A stretch of DNA of 64,000 nucleotides from Pseudomonadota bacterium (GTDB lineage Bacteria; Pseudomonadota; Alphaproteobacteria; Acetobacterales; Acetobacteraceae), in assembly GCA_021818505.1 (NCBI GenBank), contig JAKADX010000003.1:119705-183704 (forward strand), given 5' to 3'. The notes under the pieces were generated by a model, which did not search any database, was not told the DNA's origin, and saw only the letters and a program-made list of their open reading frames with translations. Of this stretch, positions 19,521 through 29,026 are shown in pieces; position 1 is the stretch's first letter; each line of letters begins with the position of its first letter. The position numbers were made by a program, and so were the translations under genes.

Positions 19521-20492
19521 TCAGGGCAGCAACACCGTGCTGCCGGTGGTGCGCCGCGCCTCCAGCGCCCGGTGCGCCTCGGCGGCCTCGCTCAGCGGGA
19601 ATGTCTGGTTGACCCGAATCTTGACGGCACCGGACAGCACCACGTCGAACAACTCGCCGGCGCAGGTCTCCAGGTCGCGGCGCTTGGCGGTGTAGGTGGC
19701 GAGGCTCGGGCGGGTCAGGAACAGGCTGCCCTTGGCGGCGAGGAGGCCGACATCCACCGCCCCGACCGGGCCGGAGGCGCTGCCGTAGCTCACCATCATG
19801 CCGAGCGGGGCGAGGCAGTCGAGGCTCGCCATGAACGTGTCCTTGCCGACGCTGTCGTAGACCACCGGCACCATGGCGCCGCCGGTGATGCGCTTGACCT
19901 CGGCCGGGATGTCCGCGCTGCTCAGCAGCACGTGCGCCGCCCCGTTGGCCCGCGCCAGTTCCGCCTTGGCCTCGGTTGAGACGACGCCGATCACGGTGGC
20001 GCCGAGATGCTTCGCCCACTGGCACAGGATCAGGCCGACGCCGCCCGCCGCGGCATGAACCAGGATCGGGTCGCCCGGCTGCACGCGGTAGGTGCGGCGG
20101 AGCAGGTATTGCGCCGTCATGCCCTGCAACATCATCGCCGCGGCAGTGCGGAAGTCGATGCCGTCGGGCAGCTTCATCAGACGGTCGGCGGCGATGACAC
20201 GCTGCTGAGCGTAGGCGCCGATCGGTCCGGTGGCGTAGGCGACCCGGTCGCCGACGGCGAGGCTGCTCACGCCTTCGCCGAGCGCGGCGATGACACCCGC
20301 CCCCTCCATGCCCAGGATGGCGGGCAGCGGTGTCTTGTAGAGGCCGGTGCGGAAATAGATGTCGATGTAATTCAACCCAATCGCTTCATGGCGCACGAGC
20401 GCCTCGCCCGGGCCTGGCTCGGGCAGCGGTACGTCCTCCCAGCGCATCACTTCGGGACCGCCATGGGCGTGGATGCGGATGGCCTTCGTCAT
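19521..20492 (-). CDS. qor: Quinone oxidoreductase, zinc-free medium-chain dehydrogenase
   Basis: 323 residues from MTKAIRI; its ATG overlaps the ogt stop by 4 bp. The N-terminal GroES-like fold (GLNYIDIYFRTGLY, ILGMEGAGVI) lacks zinc ligands, as in QorA. The NADPH-binding Rossmann motif is HAAAGGVG at about 145-152. Enzymes of this group reduce quinones with NADPH. Coupling to ogt suggests a shared response to electrophilic or oxidative damage, but co-transcription is only inferred from the overlap. Confidence 0.9.
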   Translation of the reverse strand: MTKAIRIHAHGGPEVMRWEDVPLPEPGPGEALVRHEAIGLNYIDIYFRTGLYKTPLPAILGMEGAGVIAALGEGVSSLAVGDRVAYATGPIGAYAQQRVIAADRLMKLPDGIDFRTAAAMMLQGMTAQYLLRRTYRVQPGDPILVHAAAGGVGLILCQWAKHLGATVIGVVSTEAKAELARANGAAHVLLSSADIPAEVKRITGGAMVPVVYDSVGKDTFMASLDCLAPLGMMVSYGSASGPVGAVDVGLLAAKGSLFLTRPSLATYTAKRRDLETCAGELFDVVLSGAVKIRVNQTFPLSEAAEAHRALEARRTTGSTVLLP

Positions 20493-20992
20493 CGGACTTC
20501 CGTCATGCTGTGGATCAGGTGAGCAGGCGTGGACGGCGGAAACAACGTGCCGGCGCGCGCTTCCAGGTCGAGCAGCGCCCGCTTGGTCGCCGGACCGTCG
20601 CCGCCCGAATAGCCGCCCAGACCGCCGGCCGCAACGACCCGGTGACAGGGGATCAGGATCGGGATCGGATTGGCGGCGTTCGCCATCCCGACCGACCGCG
20701 CCGAGCCGCCGGCGATGCGCGCAACCTCGGCGTAGGTGCGGGTCGCGCCGAGCGGGATCGCGCGCAGTGCCGCCCAGACTTGCCGGCGGTAGGCAGTGCC
20801 GGCCGGGGCGAGCGGCAGGTCGAAGGCGACCGCCTCGCCGTCGAAGTAGCGGTCGAGCAGCTCGCGCGCGTGGCCGAGCAGCGGCGTCTCCGTCTGGTCG
20901 CGACCCCAGCCCCAATCGAGGGCGACGATGCGCCCGTCCTCCTCCGACACGGTGAGGTCGCCAAGCGGGCTATGAAGCGAGAGCTGCGGCAC
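20489..20992 (-). CDS. ogt: Methylated-DNA-protein-cysteine methyltransferase
   Basis: 167 residues from a GTG start at 20992; no better in-frame ATG lies between this and the upstream gene. The suicide active site is IPCHRV with Cys116, preceded by the DNA-binding helix-turn-helix region (TRTYAEVARIAGGSARSVG). It transfers methyl groups from O6-methylguanine and O4-methylthymine to itself. There is no Ada regulatory domain, so it is the constitutive Ogt type. It is upstream of and coupled to qor. Confidence 0.92.
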   Translation of the reverse strand: MPQLSLHSPLGDLTVSEEDGRIVALDWGWGRDQTETPLLGHARELLDRYFDGEAVAFDLPLAPAGTAYRRQVWAALRAIPLGATRTYAEVARIAGGSARSVGMANAANPIPILIPCHRVVAAGGLGGYSGGDGPATKRALLDLEARAGTLFPPSTPAHLIHSMTEVR

Positions 20993-21024
20993 GGCGCGGA
21001 TGCCAGACCCGGACGCCCGCGCTG

Positions 21025-23076
21025 TCAAGCGGCGGCCCGCCGGGCGCGCAGCCGGGATGCGAGCATCCGCGGGTCGCTCACCGGCAATTCGCAGACGCCG
21101 CCGCGGCAGAGATAAGCCGCGCTGCCGTTCAGGGGCGCCGGCTTGCCATGCGCCGGATGCGACGGCGGCAGGTCGGCGACGGCGCCAGCGCGAAGCAGAC
21201 AGACGGCGGGATCGGGCGCGGTCAGGACCGCAGCGCACAGCGCCTGGTTGGTCGCATCGTCGGATGCGCCGACGACGACCACCACTGCCCCCTCCTCCAA
21301 CAGATCGGCGGCGGCGAGCAGGGTCGGGCAGGCACTCAACCGGTCGCCGAGGCCGCCGAAGGCGCCCAGCACAGTCTGCGCCCGCGCGCGCCAGTGCGGC
21401 GCGCCGGTCAGGTGGTACAGCCGCGCCAGTGCCTCGGTCATCATGCCATTCCCGGACGGCGTGACGTTGTCGCCAGCGGTGCGTGGGCGCGCCTCCGGCC
21501 CGAACGGCAGGTCATCGGCATCGGCGGCCGAGGCGAAGTAGCCGGAACCAGGGGCGCCGAACCACCGCTCGACTGCCTCCGCCAGCGACGCCGCATCGGC
21601 GAGATAGGAAGGTTCGCCGGTCGCCTCGTGCAGTGCCAGCGCCGCCCGCGCCATGCTGGCCTGGTCGTCGAGCAGCCCGGCGGCGCCGATGCGGCCGAGG
21701 CGCCAGGCATGGGCAATGCGGCCGTCCGCAGCGGTCATCGCGGCGCGGACGAAGCCGTAGGCCTGCCGCGCGCGGGCCAGCCAGTCCGGCCGGCCGAATA
21801 CGGCGGCGGCGCGAGCCAGTGCGACGATGGTCAGGCCGTTCCAGTCCGCCAGCACCTTATCGTCGCGTCCCGGGCGCGGCCGCCTCGCCCGCGCCTGAAA
21901 CAGGCGGGCGCGGGCATCGCCGAGCAGCGCCTCGGCCGCGGCGTCGGCCGGGGGTGCGACGCGGCGGAGGATCGTTCGCCCCTCCCAGTTGCCTGACGGC
22001 GTCACGTCGTAGGCGGACTTGAAGGCGGGGGCGTCGGCACCGAGCACCGCGTCGATCTCGGCATCGGTCCAGACGTAGAACCGGCCCTCCTCGCCCTCGC
22101 TGTCGGCGTCCTCCGACGCGGCGAACGCGGATTGGCCGTCGCGTGCCTCCGCCGTCATGTCGCGGGTCAGCCACTGCACGGTCTCGGCCGCACGGGCGGC
22201 GAACAGAGGGTCCGGCGCGGCGGCGTGGGCGAGCGCGAGGAGGTCGAGAAGTTGCGCATTGTCGTAGAGCATCTTCTCGAAATGCGGCACGAGCCATTCG
22301 GCATCCGTTGAATAGCGCGCATAGCCGCCTCCGAGATGGTCGTAGATGCCGCCTTGCGACATCCGCCGCAGCAGCAACCGCACCGCCTCCGCCCCGGCGG
22401 GATCGCCAGTGCGCCAGGCGTTCTGCCACAGAAAGCGGAAGATCGGCGGGTTGGGGAATTTCGGTGCACCGCGCAGCCCGCCTTGCTCCGGGTCGGTCGC
22501 GGCCAGCAGCGTGGCGCCGGCACGATCGAGCGTGGCCGGCCCCGGCAGGTCGCCAGGCCGGTCGGCGGCAAGCCGGGCGAGCGTCTGACGCAGAGAACCC
22601 GCGTTCTGGCGCACCGCGTCGCGCTGGGTTCTGTAGGCATCGGCCACGCCCTGCAGCACCTGACGGAACGAAGGCCGACCCCAGCGGGGCGTGGGCGGGA
22701 AATACGTACCGCCCCAGAACGCATCGCCCTCGGGCGTGAGGAACATGGTCAATGGCCAGCCTCCCTGCTCGCCAAGCGCTTGCAGCGCCGACATGTAGAG
22801 ATGGTCGATATCCGGCCGCTCCTCGCGATCGACCTTGATGCACACATAGAGATCGTTCATGAGCGCGGCCGTCGCCGGATCCTCGAAGGACTCGTGCGCC
22901 ATGACGTGGCACCAGTGACAAGCGGCATAGCCGACCGAGAGCAGGATCGGGCGGTCCGCGGCGCGCGCCTCCTGCAACGCGGGAGTGCCCCAGGGATGCC
23001 AGGCAACCGGGTTGTTGGCGTGCTGCAGCAGATAGGGCGAGGTTTCGTGCCGCAACCTGTTGTCCGCATCGGCCAT
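21025..23076 (-). CDS. Thioredoxin-domain protein, DUF255/YyaL (SSP411) family
   Basis: 683 residues from MADADN, the normal family size. The N-terminal DUF255 thioredoxin-like domain has SPYLLQHANNPVAW and the AACHWCHVM motif (Cys53-Cys56), followed by VDREERPDID and GGWPLTMFLTP. The remainder is an alpha/alpha-toroid related to glycosidases (GGIYDHLGGGYARYS, VPHFEKMLYDNA). The biochemical role is unknown. It is upstream of ogt by 32 bp in the same direction, and divergent from the 2Fe-2S gene across 142 bp. Confidence 0.92.
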   Translation of the reverse strand: MADADNRLRHETSPYLLQHANNPVAWHPWGTPALQEARAADRPILLSVGYAACHWCHVMAHESFEDPATAALMNDLYVCIKVDREERPDIDHLYMSALQALGEQGGWPLTMFLTPEGDAFWGGTYFPPTPRWGRPSFRQVLQGVADAYRTQRDAVRQNAGSLRQTLARLAADRPGDLPGPATLDRAGATLLAATDPEQGGLRGAPKFPNPPIFRFLWQNAWRTGDPAGAEAVRLLLRRMSQGGIYDHLGGGYARYSTDAEWLVPHFEKMLYDNAQLLDLLALAHAAAPDPLFAARAAETVQWLTRDMTAEARDGQSAFAASEDADSEGEEGRFYVWTDAEIDAVLGADAPAFKSAYDVTPSGNWEGRTILRRVAPPADAAAEALLGDARARLFQARARRPRPGRDDKVLADWNGLTIVALARAAAVFGRPDWLARARQAYGFVRAAMTAADGRIAHAWRLGRIGAAGLLDDQASMARAALALHEATGEPSYLADAASLAEAVERWFGAPGSGYFASAADADDLPFGPEARPRTAGDNVTPSGNGMMTEALARLYHLTGAPHWRARAQTVLGAFGGLGDRLSACPTLLAAADLLEEGAVVVVVGASDDATNQALCAAVLTAPDPAVCLLRAGAVADLPPSHPAHGKPAPLNGSAAYLCRGGVCELPVSDPRMLASRLRARRAAA

Positions 23077-23218
23077 GCCGAAGTCTCCTTGCGCCGTGCC
23101 GCCCGCGTTGGCAGATAAGGTGCGCGCCCGCCGCGCGCGAGGCCGGCGGGGCATTTCGATCCGAAAACATGACGGCGCCGACGACCCACGGGCACGCGGC
23201 GGCGGACGGAGTTTGCCG

Positions 23219-23569
23219 ATGCCGCGACGAGACGACGATCCGCCGCTCCATTTCGACGCGCACGTCTTCGTGTGCTGCAACCGCCGCGCGGAGGGGCACG
23301 CGCGCGGCTCCTGCGCCGCCAAGGGCGCGGAACGGCTGCGCGACTACATGAAGGCGCGCGCCAAGGAACTCGGCCTGCCGCGCATCCGGGTGAACGCCGC
23401 CGGGTGCCTGGACCGGTGCGAGTCGGGACCGTGCGTGGTGATCTACCCCGAAGGCGTTTGGTATCGGGTCGGCTCGACCGCCGATGCCGACGCGGTGCTG
23501 GAGCGGCATGTCGCCGCTGGCGGACGGGTGCCGGACCTTATGTTGCCCGATGGTGGACCGGACACGTGA
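23219..23569 (+). CDS. Thioredoxin-like [2Fe-2S] ferredoxin
   Basis: 116 residues from MPRRDD. The family pattern is present: VFVCCNRR (Cys19-Cys20), GSCAAKGAE (Cys32), CLDRCESGPC (Cys63, Cys67, Cys72) and VVIYPEGVWY. These small proteins bind one 2Fe-2S cluster in a thioredoxin fold. Its stop overlaps the mnmE start by one base. MnmE/MnmG tRNA modification needs flavin and folate chemistry, so a redox partner is conceivable, but the link is only positional. Confidence 0.9.
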   Translation: MPRRDDDPPLHFDAHVFVCCNRRAEGHARGSCAAKGAERLRDYMKARAKELGLPRIRVNAAGCLDRCESGPCVVIYPEGVWYRVGSTADADAVLERHVAAGGRVPDLMLPDGGPDT

Positions 23570-24864
23570 TGGCCGACACGGACACGATCTTCGCCATGGC
23601 AAGCGGTGCCGGACGCGCGGCCGTCGCGGTTCTGCGCATCAGCGGGCCGGCGACCCTGGGCATCCTCGGGCGGCTGTGTCGGACGCCGCCGAAGCCGCGG
23701 CGCGCGGCGCTGCGGCAGCTGCGCGACGGGGCGGGCGAGTTGCTCGACCAGGCGCTGGTGCTGTGGCTGCCGGGGCCGGGAAGCTATACTGGCGAAGATA
23801 GCGCCGAACTGCACCTGCATGGCGGGTCGGCGATCGTGGATGGTATCGCCCAGGCGTTGGTTGCACTCGGCGCGCGCCCTGCGGAGGCGGGCGAGTTCAC
23901 GCGGCGGGCGTTTCTCAATGGACGCATGGACCTGCTGCAGGCCGAGGCGATAGCCGACCTGGTCGCGGCGGAGAGTTCGGCGCAGCGTCGGCAGGCGCTG
24001 CGGCAACTGGGCGGGGCGCTGGGTGGCGTGTATCGCCGCTGGGCGGACCGTTTGTTACGGCTGCTGGCCCAGCAGGAAACGCTGATCGATTTTCCCGATG
24101 AGGAACTACCGGATTCCGTGCAATCCGCGATGCTTGGCGAGATCGGCGCGCTGTGCCGAGAGATCGCCGCGCATCTGCACGACGACCGCCGCGGCGAGCG
24201 GCTGCGCGACGGACTGGTGTTCGCGATCGCCGGGCCGCCGAATGTCGGCAAGTCCACGCTGATCAATGCGCTGGCCGGCCGCGACGTTGCGATCGTCTCG
24301 CCTGAACCGGGGACGACGCGGGATGTGCTGGAGGCAAGGGTCATGCTGGGCGGCGTGCCGGTGACGCTGCTCGACACCGCCGGTCTGCGGGAAACCGAGA
24401 ATGCCATCGAAGCCGAGGGTGTCCGCCGTGCGCGGGCGCGGGCGGAGGAGGCGGATCTGCTGATCATCGTGAGCGATGTGCAGATGAGTGCGCCGGAGCC
24501 CGCAGCGCTCGGACGCACACTGAGGGTCGCCAACAAGGCCGATCTCGGCGCGACGCCCTGCCCGGCCGACCTGGCAGTGAGCGCGCTGACCGGGCTTGGC
24601 ATGGACCGGCTGCGCGCGATGCTGACGGACATGGCGGCCGCGCTGACCCAGGCCGAGGGTCCGCCGCCGCTCACCCGCGCACGGCACCGGGCCGCCCTGA
24701 TCCAGGCGGCGGATCATCTTCGCGACGCAGAGGCGGCCCTGCTGCCGGAACTGCGTGGGGAAGATCTGCGCGCGGCGTTGCGTGCGCTCGGTCGGATCAC
24801 CGGACATGTCGGCGCCGAGGATGTTCTCGACTCGGTCTTCGGCCAGTTCTGCATCGGGAAATAG
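23569..24864 (+). CDS. mnmE: tRNA uridine-5-carboxymethylaminomethyl GTPase MnmE
   Basis: 431 residues. With MnmG it installs carboxymethylaminomethyl (or aminomethyl) groups at wobble uridine 34. The N-terminal folate-binding domain begins TIFAMASGAGRAAVAVLRISG. The inserted G domain has a P loop GPPNVGKST (about 221-229), switch II DTAGLRE and NKAD. The C-terminal CIGK carries the essential cysteine. It heads the conserved mnmE-mnmG-rsmG-parA-parB cluster, with mnmG 15 bp downstream. Confidence 0.97.
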   Translation: MADTDTIFAMASGAGRAAVAVLRISGPATLGILGRLCRTPPKPRRAALRQLRDGAGELLDQALVLWLPGPGSYTGEDSAELHLHGGSAIVDGIAQALVALGARPAEAGEFTRRAFLNGRMDLLQAEAIADLVAAESSAQRRQALRQLGGALGGVYRRWADRLLRLLAQQETLIDFPDEELPDSVQSAMLGEIGALCREIAAHLHDDRRGERLRDGLVFAIAGPPNVGKSTLINALAGRDVAIVSPEPGTTRDVLEARVMLGGVPVTLLDTAGLRETENAIEAEGVRRARARAEEADLLIIVSDVQMSAPEPAALGRTLRVANKADLGATPCPADLAVSALTGLGMDRLRAMLTDMAAALTQAEGPPPLTRARHRAALIQAADHLRDAEAALLPELRGEDLRAALRALGRITGHVGAEDVLDSVFGQFCIGK

Positions 24865-24879
24865 CCAAAGGACTGCGTG

Positions 24880-26748
24880 ATGGACGAGGTGTGGGATGTC
24901 GTAGTGGTCGGCGGCGGGCACGCGGGCTGTGAAGCGGCCGCCGCGGCCGCGCGCATGGGCGCACGCACCGTCCTGCTGACTCACCGGCGCGCGACGCTGG
25001 GGGAGATGTCCTGCAACCCTGCCATCGGCGGTATCGGCAAAGGTCACCTTGTGCGCGAGATCGATGCCCTCGACGGACTAATGGGGCGCGCGGCCGATGC
25101 CGCCGGCATCCATTTCAAGCTTCTCAACCGGAGCAAAGGACCGGCGGTCCGCGGGCCGCGCGCGCAAGCCGACCGGACGCTGTACCGCCAAGCCGTCCAG
25201 TCCCTGCTGGCCGAGCAGGCGGGGCTGGCCATTCGCGAAGGCGAAGCTGCGGCGCTGCGGCTCGATGGAGGCGGTGCTGTGGCCGCGGTGGTCCTCGCCG
25301 ATGGGACGGCTCTGCGCTGCGGTGCGGCGATCGTTGCCGCCGGAACCTTCCTGCGCGGGCGCATCCATGTCGGGGCGGAAAGCCATGCCGCCGGCCGGGT
25401 CGGCGAGGCGCCGTCGGTGGCACTCGCGGACGTGCTGCAGCGCCTTGGGCTGCCGCTCGGCCGGCTGAAGACCGGCACACCACCCCGGCTTGAGCGCGCG
25501 AGCGTTGCCTGGGACGCGCTCCAGGACGACCCGCCGGACAGCGTCCCCGAACCGTTCAGCAGCATGACGCGGGGCATCGTGACCCCCCAGATCAGCTGCC
25601 GGGTCACCGGGACGACCGAGCATACCCACGCACTGATCCGCGCCAACATTCATCGCTCGGCCGTCTACGGCGGGCAGATCGCCGGCCGCGGACCGCGCTA
25701 TTGCCCCTCGATCGAGGACAAGGTGGTGCGCTTTCCAGATCGACCGCGGCACCAGATCTTCCTCGAGCCGGAGGGACTGGACGACCCGCTGGTCTATCCC
25801 AACGGCATCTCGACGAGCCTCCCGGTCGAGGTGCAGACCGCCCTGCTGGCGACGATTCCCGGGCTGGAGCGCGCGCGGATCGTCCGACCCGGCTACGCGG
25901 TGGAATACGACTATGTCGATCCACGGGCCTTGCATCGTTCGCTGGAGGTGCGGGCTGTGCCCCACCTTTTCCTCGCCGGCCAGATCAACGGGACCACCGG
26001 CTATGAGGAGGCGGCGGCGCAGGGCCTGCTCGCGGGGATCAATGCGGCGCGACGCTGCAGCGGTGCGGAACCGGTCGTCCTGGACCGGGCGGACGGTTAT
26101 CTCGGCGTACTGATCGACGACCTGACCACGCGCGGTGTGACCGAGCCGTATCGGATGTTCACTTCGCGCGCCGAATACCGCTTGTCCCTGCGCGCCGATA
26201 ACGCCGATCTTCGCCTGACCGGAATCGGGATCGGCTGGGGTTGCGTGGGCAGGGAGCGGCAGCTTGCCTTCGCTGCGTTCCGCAGTGAACTGGCAGGCGC
26301 GCGTGCCCGCTCCATCGCGGAATTCGCGACAGCGCGGGACATGCGGCAAATCGGCATCGCGGCGGCAACGGGCCAGCGCCGCAGCCTGTTCGATCTCCTC
26401 GCAGCGTCGGACGTGCATCCCGGCCAGCTTGGCGCGCTGTTCCCATGGGTATCTGCGCTCGCCCCGCGCGTCTTTGTGGCCCTGCAGGCGGACGCGCACT
26501 ACGCGGGGTATCTGCCGCGCCAGGAGGCGGAAATCAGGGCCTTCCGCCGTCTGGAAGCAACTCCTTTGGGAGCCGCAGTCAATTATGATGCAATTGGCGG
26601 GCTGTCCGCGGAGGTCCGCGCCCGCCTCGCAGCGGCGCGGCCTGCCTCGCTCGGCCACGCCGCGCGGCTGGAAGGAATAACCCCTGCGGCGCTTGCGGCT
26701 TTGGGCGCTCACGTGCGCCGTGCGCATCCACCAAAGCGTTTCACGTGA
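24880..26748 (+). CDS. mnmG: tRNA uridine-5-carboxymethylaminomethyl modification enzyme MnmG (GidA)
   Basis: 622 residues from the ATG at 24880; an adjoining in-frame GTG lies at 24877. The FAD-binding motif [13 protein letters not shown] is at the N terminus, and [23 protein letters not shown] and [15 protein letters not shown] are all conserved. It is the FAD/NADH partner of MnmE. Its 3' end contains a near-perfect parS site, and its stop overlaps the rsmG start by 4 bp. Confidence 0.97.
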   Translation: MDEVWDVVVVGGGHAGCEAAAAAARMGARTVLLTHRRATLGEMSCNPAIGGIGKGHLVREIDALDGLMGRAADAAGIHFKLLNRSKGPAVRGPRAQADRTLYRQAVQSLLAEQAGLAIREGEAAALRLDGGGAVAAVVLADGTALRCGAAIVAAGTFLRGRIHVGAESHAAGRVGEAPSVALADVLQRLGLPLGRLKTGTPPRLERASVAWDALQDDPPDSVPEPFSSMTRGIVTPQISCRVTGTTEHTHALIRANIHRSAVYGGQIAGRGPRYCPSIEDKVVRFPDRPRHQIFLEPEGLDDPLVYPNGISTSLPVEVQTALLATIPGLERARIVRPGYAVEYDYVDPRALHRSLEVRAVPHLFLAGQINGTTGYEEAAAQGLLAGINAARRCSGAEPVVLDRADGYLGVLIDDLTTRGVTEPYRMFTSRAEYRLSLRADNADLRLTGIGIGWGCVGRERQLAFAAFRSELAGARARSIAEFATARDMRQIGIAAATGQRRSLFDLLAASDVHPGQLGALFPWVSALAPRVFVALQADAHYAGYLPRQEAEIRAFRRLEATPLGAAVNYDAIGGLSAEVRARLAAARPASLGHAARLEGITPAALAALGAHVRRAHPPKRFT

Positions 26749-26752
26749 AACA
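26737..26752. promoter_or_regulatory. parS: parS centromere site
   Basis: The sequence CGTTTCACGTGAAACA matches the canonical 16-bp parS TGTTTCACGTGAAACA at 15 of 16 positions and contains the perfect 14-bp palindrome GTTTCACGTGAAAC at 26738-26751. It straddles the mnmG stop and the GTG start of rsmG, about 1.4 kb before parB. ParB loads here as a CTP-dependent clamp. The match quality and proximity to parAB make this a confident call. Confidence 0.95.
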
Positions 26753-27347
26753 GGATTCGATCATCCCGTCGCTCGCCGAGCAGCGGCTTTGGGATTTTGC
26801 CCGCCTCATCGAGATCTGGAACCGACGGATCAATCTGATCAGCCGCAACGACGTGCCGGCCCTATGGGAACGGCACATCCTGGACAGCGCCCAACTCGCC
26901 CCGCTGCTCCCGGCAGACTGCGCAAGACTCACCGATCTTGGTTCCGGTGCCGGATTCCCCGGACTGGTTCTGGCCATCGTGACGGAATGCCATGTGGACC
27001 TCGTGGAGGTGGATGAACGCAAGGCGGCTTTTCTGCGTGAGGCCGCCCGGCTCACGGGTGCCGCGGTGACGGTTCACACATCCCGCGCCGAATCGGTCCA
27101 ACTTCCTCGGGCATCGGTGGTCACGGCCCGCGCCTTGGCGCCCTTGCCCCAGCTTCTCCGTCTTGCCGTGCCACTCTTGGCAGAGAGCGGCGTCTGTCTG
27201 TTTCCCAAGGGGCGTGGCGTGGCGAATGAATTGACGGCGGCCCGGCGCGAGTGGCACATGCAGGTGGAGCAGTTCCCGAGCCGGACCAGCGCCTCCGCCA
27301 CCCTCCTGCGCCTTCGTGAGATCAGCCCTGCCAAACCGACCGGATGA
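26745..27347 (+). CDS. rsmG: 16S rRNA (guanine527-N7)-methyltransferase RsmG (GidB)
   Basis: 200 residues starting at a GTG embedded in the parS palindrome, overlapping the mnmG stop by 4 bp. It methylates G527 of 16S rRNA with S-adenosylmethionine. RINLISRND and [12 protein letters not shown] are typical N-terminal signatures, and [13 protein letters not shown] is the SAM-binding loop. The parA GTG lies 32 bp inside its 3' end. ParB binding at its start codon could influence its transcription. Confidence 0.96.
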   Translation: MKQDSIIPSLAEQRLWDFARLIEIWNRRINLISRNDVPALWERHILDSAQLAPLLPADCARLTDLGSGAGFPGLVLAIVTECHVDLVEVDERKAAFLREAARLTGAAVTVHTSRAESVQLPRASVVTARALAPLPQLLRLAVPLLAESGVCLFPKGRGVANELTAARREWHMQVEQFPSRTSASATLLRLREISPAKPTG

Positions 27348-28149
27348 GAGCCGCGTCATCGCAATCGCGAACCAGAAGGGCGGGGTCGGAAAGACGACCA
27401 CGGCCATCAATCTGGCGACGGCCCTCGCCGCTGCGGGCCGATCGGTGCTGCTGATCGACCTGGACCCTCAGGGCAATGCTTCCACAGGCCTCGGTCTCAG
27501 CCGCGCCGAGCGCCGCAACGGCACTTACCGGCTGCTGACCGAACCTGTGGCGTTGACGGATGTGCAACGCCCGACCTTTGTGCCCGGACTTCAGATCATT
27601 CCCTCCGACCCTGACCTGGCCGGCGCAGAAGTCGAACTGGTGGGCGAGCCGCGACGTGAATTCCGCCTGCGGGATGCGCTACGCCGCACAGATCCTGAAA
27701 TGCCGATGCCCGACTTCGTTCTGGTCGACTGTCCGCCAAGCCTCACCCTCCTGACGCTCAACGGCCTGACGGCCGCGGATGCACTGCTGGTGCCGCTGCA
27801 ATGCGAGTTCTTCGCCCTTGAGGGAATCAGCCAGTTGCTGCACACCGTCGATCTCGTCCGCCAAAGGCTCAACCCCTCCCTCGTGCTCGAAGGGATCGTC
27901 CTGACCATGCACGACCGCCGTAACAACCTGTCCGACATGGTCGCCGCGGACGCCCGTGGATTCTTCGGCGATCAGGTGTATGAGACGGTCATCCCGCGCA
28001 ACATCCGCGTCTCCGAAGCCCCGAGCCACGGCAAGCCGGTGCTGCTGTATGACTATCGCTCGCCCGGCGCGCAGGCCTATGTGCGCCTGGCCACGGAGTT
28101 GCTGCGCCGCGAGCGGCGCCCTCGCCACGCCGACGTACCCTCAGCATGA
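27316..28149 (+). CDS. parA: Chromosome partitioning ATPase ParA
   Basis: 277 residues from a GTG at 27316 inside the rsmG end; no ATG is available in frame before the core. The deviant Walker A KGGVGKTTT (21-29) and the later LIDLDPQGNAS and VDCPPSLTLLTLN motifs define a ParA/Soj ATPase. It forms nucleoid-bound dimers that relay ParB-parS complexes and so segregate origins. The stop overlaps the parB start by 4 bp. Confidence 0.97.
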   Translation: MRSALPNRPDESRVIAIANQKGGVGKTTTAINLATALAAAGRSVLLIDLDPQGNASTGLGLSRAERRNGTYRLLTEPVALTDVQRPTFVPGLQIIPSDPDLAGAEVELVGEPRREFRLRDALRRTDPEMPMPDFVLVDCPPSLTLLTLNGLTAADALLVPLQCEFFALEGISQLLHTVDLVRQRLNPSLVLEGIVLTMHDRRNNLSDMVAADARGFFGDQVYETVIPRNIRVSEAPSHGKPVLLYDYRSPGAQAYVRLATELLRRERRPRHADVPSA

Positions 28150-29012
28150 GCGTCAAGGACGCCGCCCCCCGCCTTGGACGCGGTCTGGCCGCCCTCCTCG
28201 GCGACACTGCGGGGGCAGGGCAAACCGACAGCGCAGGTGTCCGTACGCTCCCCACCGAGGCATTGGAACCAAGTCCTTACCAGCCGCGCCGGCCGATCGA
28301 TGCCGCCTCGCTTGAGGAACTCGCCGCCTCGATCCGCGCCCGCGGCATTCTCCAGCCTTTGCTCGCCCGGCCACATCCCGATGCCGCCGGCCGTTATCAG
28401 ATCGTCGCCGGCGAGCGACGCTGGCGCGCCGCCCAGGCGGCCGGACTCGCCGAAGTGCCCGTGCTCGTCCGGCCTCTCGCCGATGCCGAGGCGATGGCGG
28501 CGGCGCTGGTCGAGAATCTGCAGCGCCAGGACCTGAACCCACTGGAGGAAGCCGAAGGCTATCGTCGGCTCCTTGATGAATTTGCGTTGTCACAGGAAGC
28601 CTTGGCCGAGGCGGTCGGCAAATCACGGAGCCATGTTGCCAACACGCTCCGCCTGCTGCACCTGCCCCCGCGCGTGCAGGCCGAATTGCGCGCCGGCGGG
28701 CTGACGGCCGGACACGCCCGTGCCCTGCTCGCACACCCCAATCCCGAAACTGCCGCGCTACAGGTGATCGCCCGCGGCCTAAATGTGCGGCAGACCGAGG
28801 CGCTCGCGGCGCAGCATCGCGACGCCGGCGGCAGATCGCCCGAGCGCAGCGCGCGCCAAGACCCCGACCTCGCGGTGCTTGAGCGCAGCCTGACCGGACG
28901 GCTCGGCCTTCGCGTCAGCATTCTGCCGCACGGCAACGGCGGAACGGTGCGGATCCGCTACCGCTCGCTCGACCAGCTTGACGGCCTGCTCACCCTGCTC
29001 ACCCGGGACTGA
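28146..29012 (+). CDS. parB: Chromosome partitioning protein ParB
   Basis: 288 residues. Near the N terminus, [11 protein letters not shown] is the ParA-interacting segment. The CTP-binding domain shows [15 protein letters not shown] and the key GERRWRA motif (about 89-95), then [17 protein letters not shown]. The helix-turn-helix [23 protein letters not shown] recognises parS. The C-terminal dimerisation domain is normal. It converges with holA, 14 bp between stops. Confidence 0.97.
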   Translation: MSVKDAAPRLGRGLAALLGDTAGAGQTDSAGVRTLPTEALEPSPYQPRRPIDAASLEELAASIRARGILQPLLARPHPDAAGRYQIVAGERRWRAAQAAGLAEVPVLVRPLADAEAMAAALVENLQRQDLNPLEEAEGYRRLLDEFALSQEALAEAVGKSRSHVANTLRLLHLPPRVQAELRAGGLTAGHARALLAHPNPETAALQVIARGLNVRQTEALAAQHRDAGGRSPERSARQDPDLAVLERSLTGRLGLRVSILPHGNGGTVRIRYRSLDQLDGLLTLLTRD

Positions 29013-29026
29013 GCCGCCCGTTTCGC

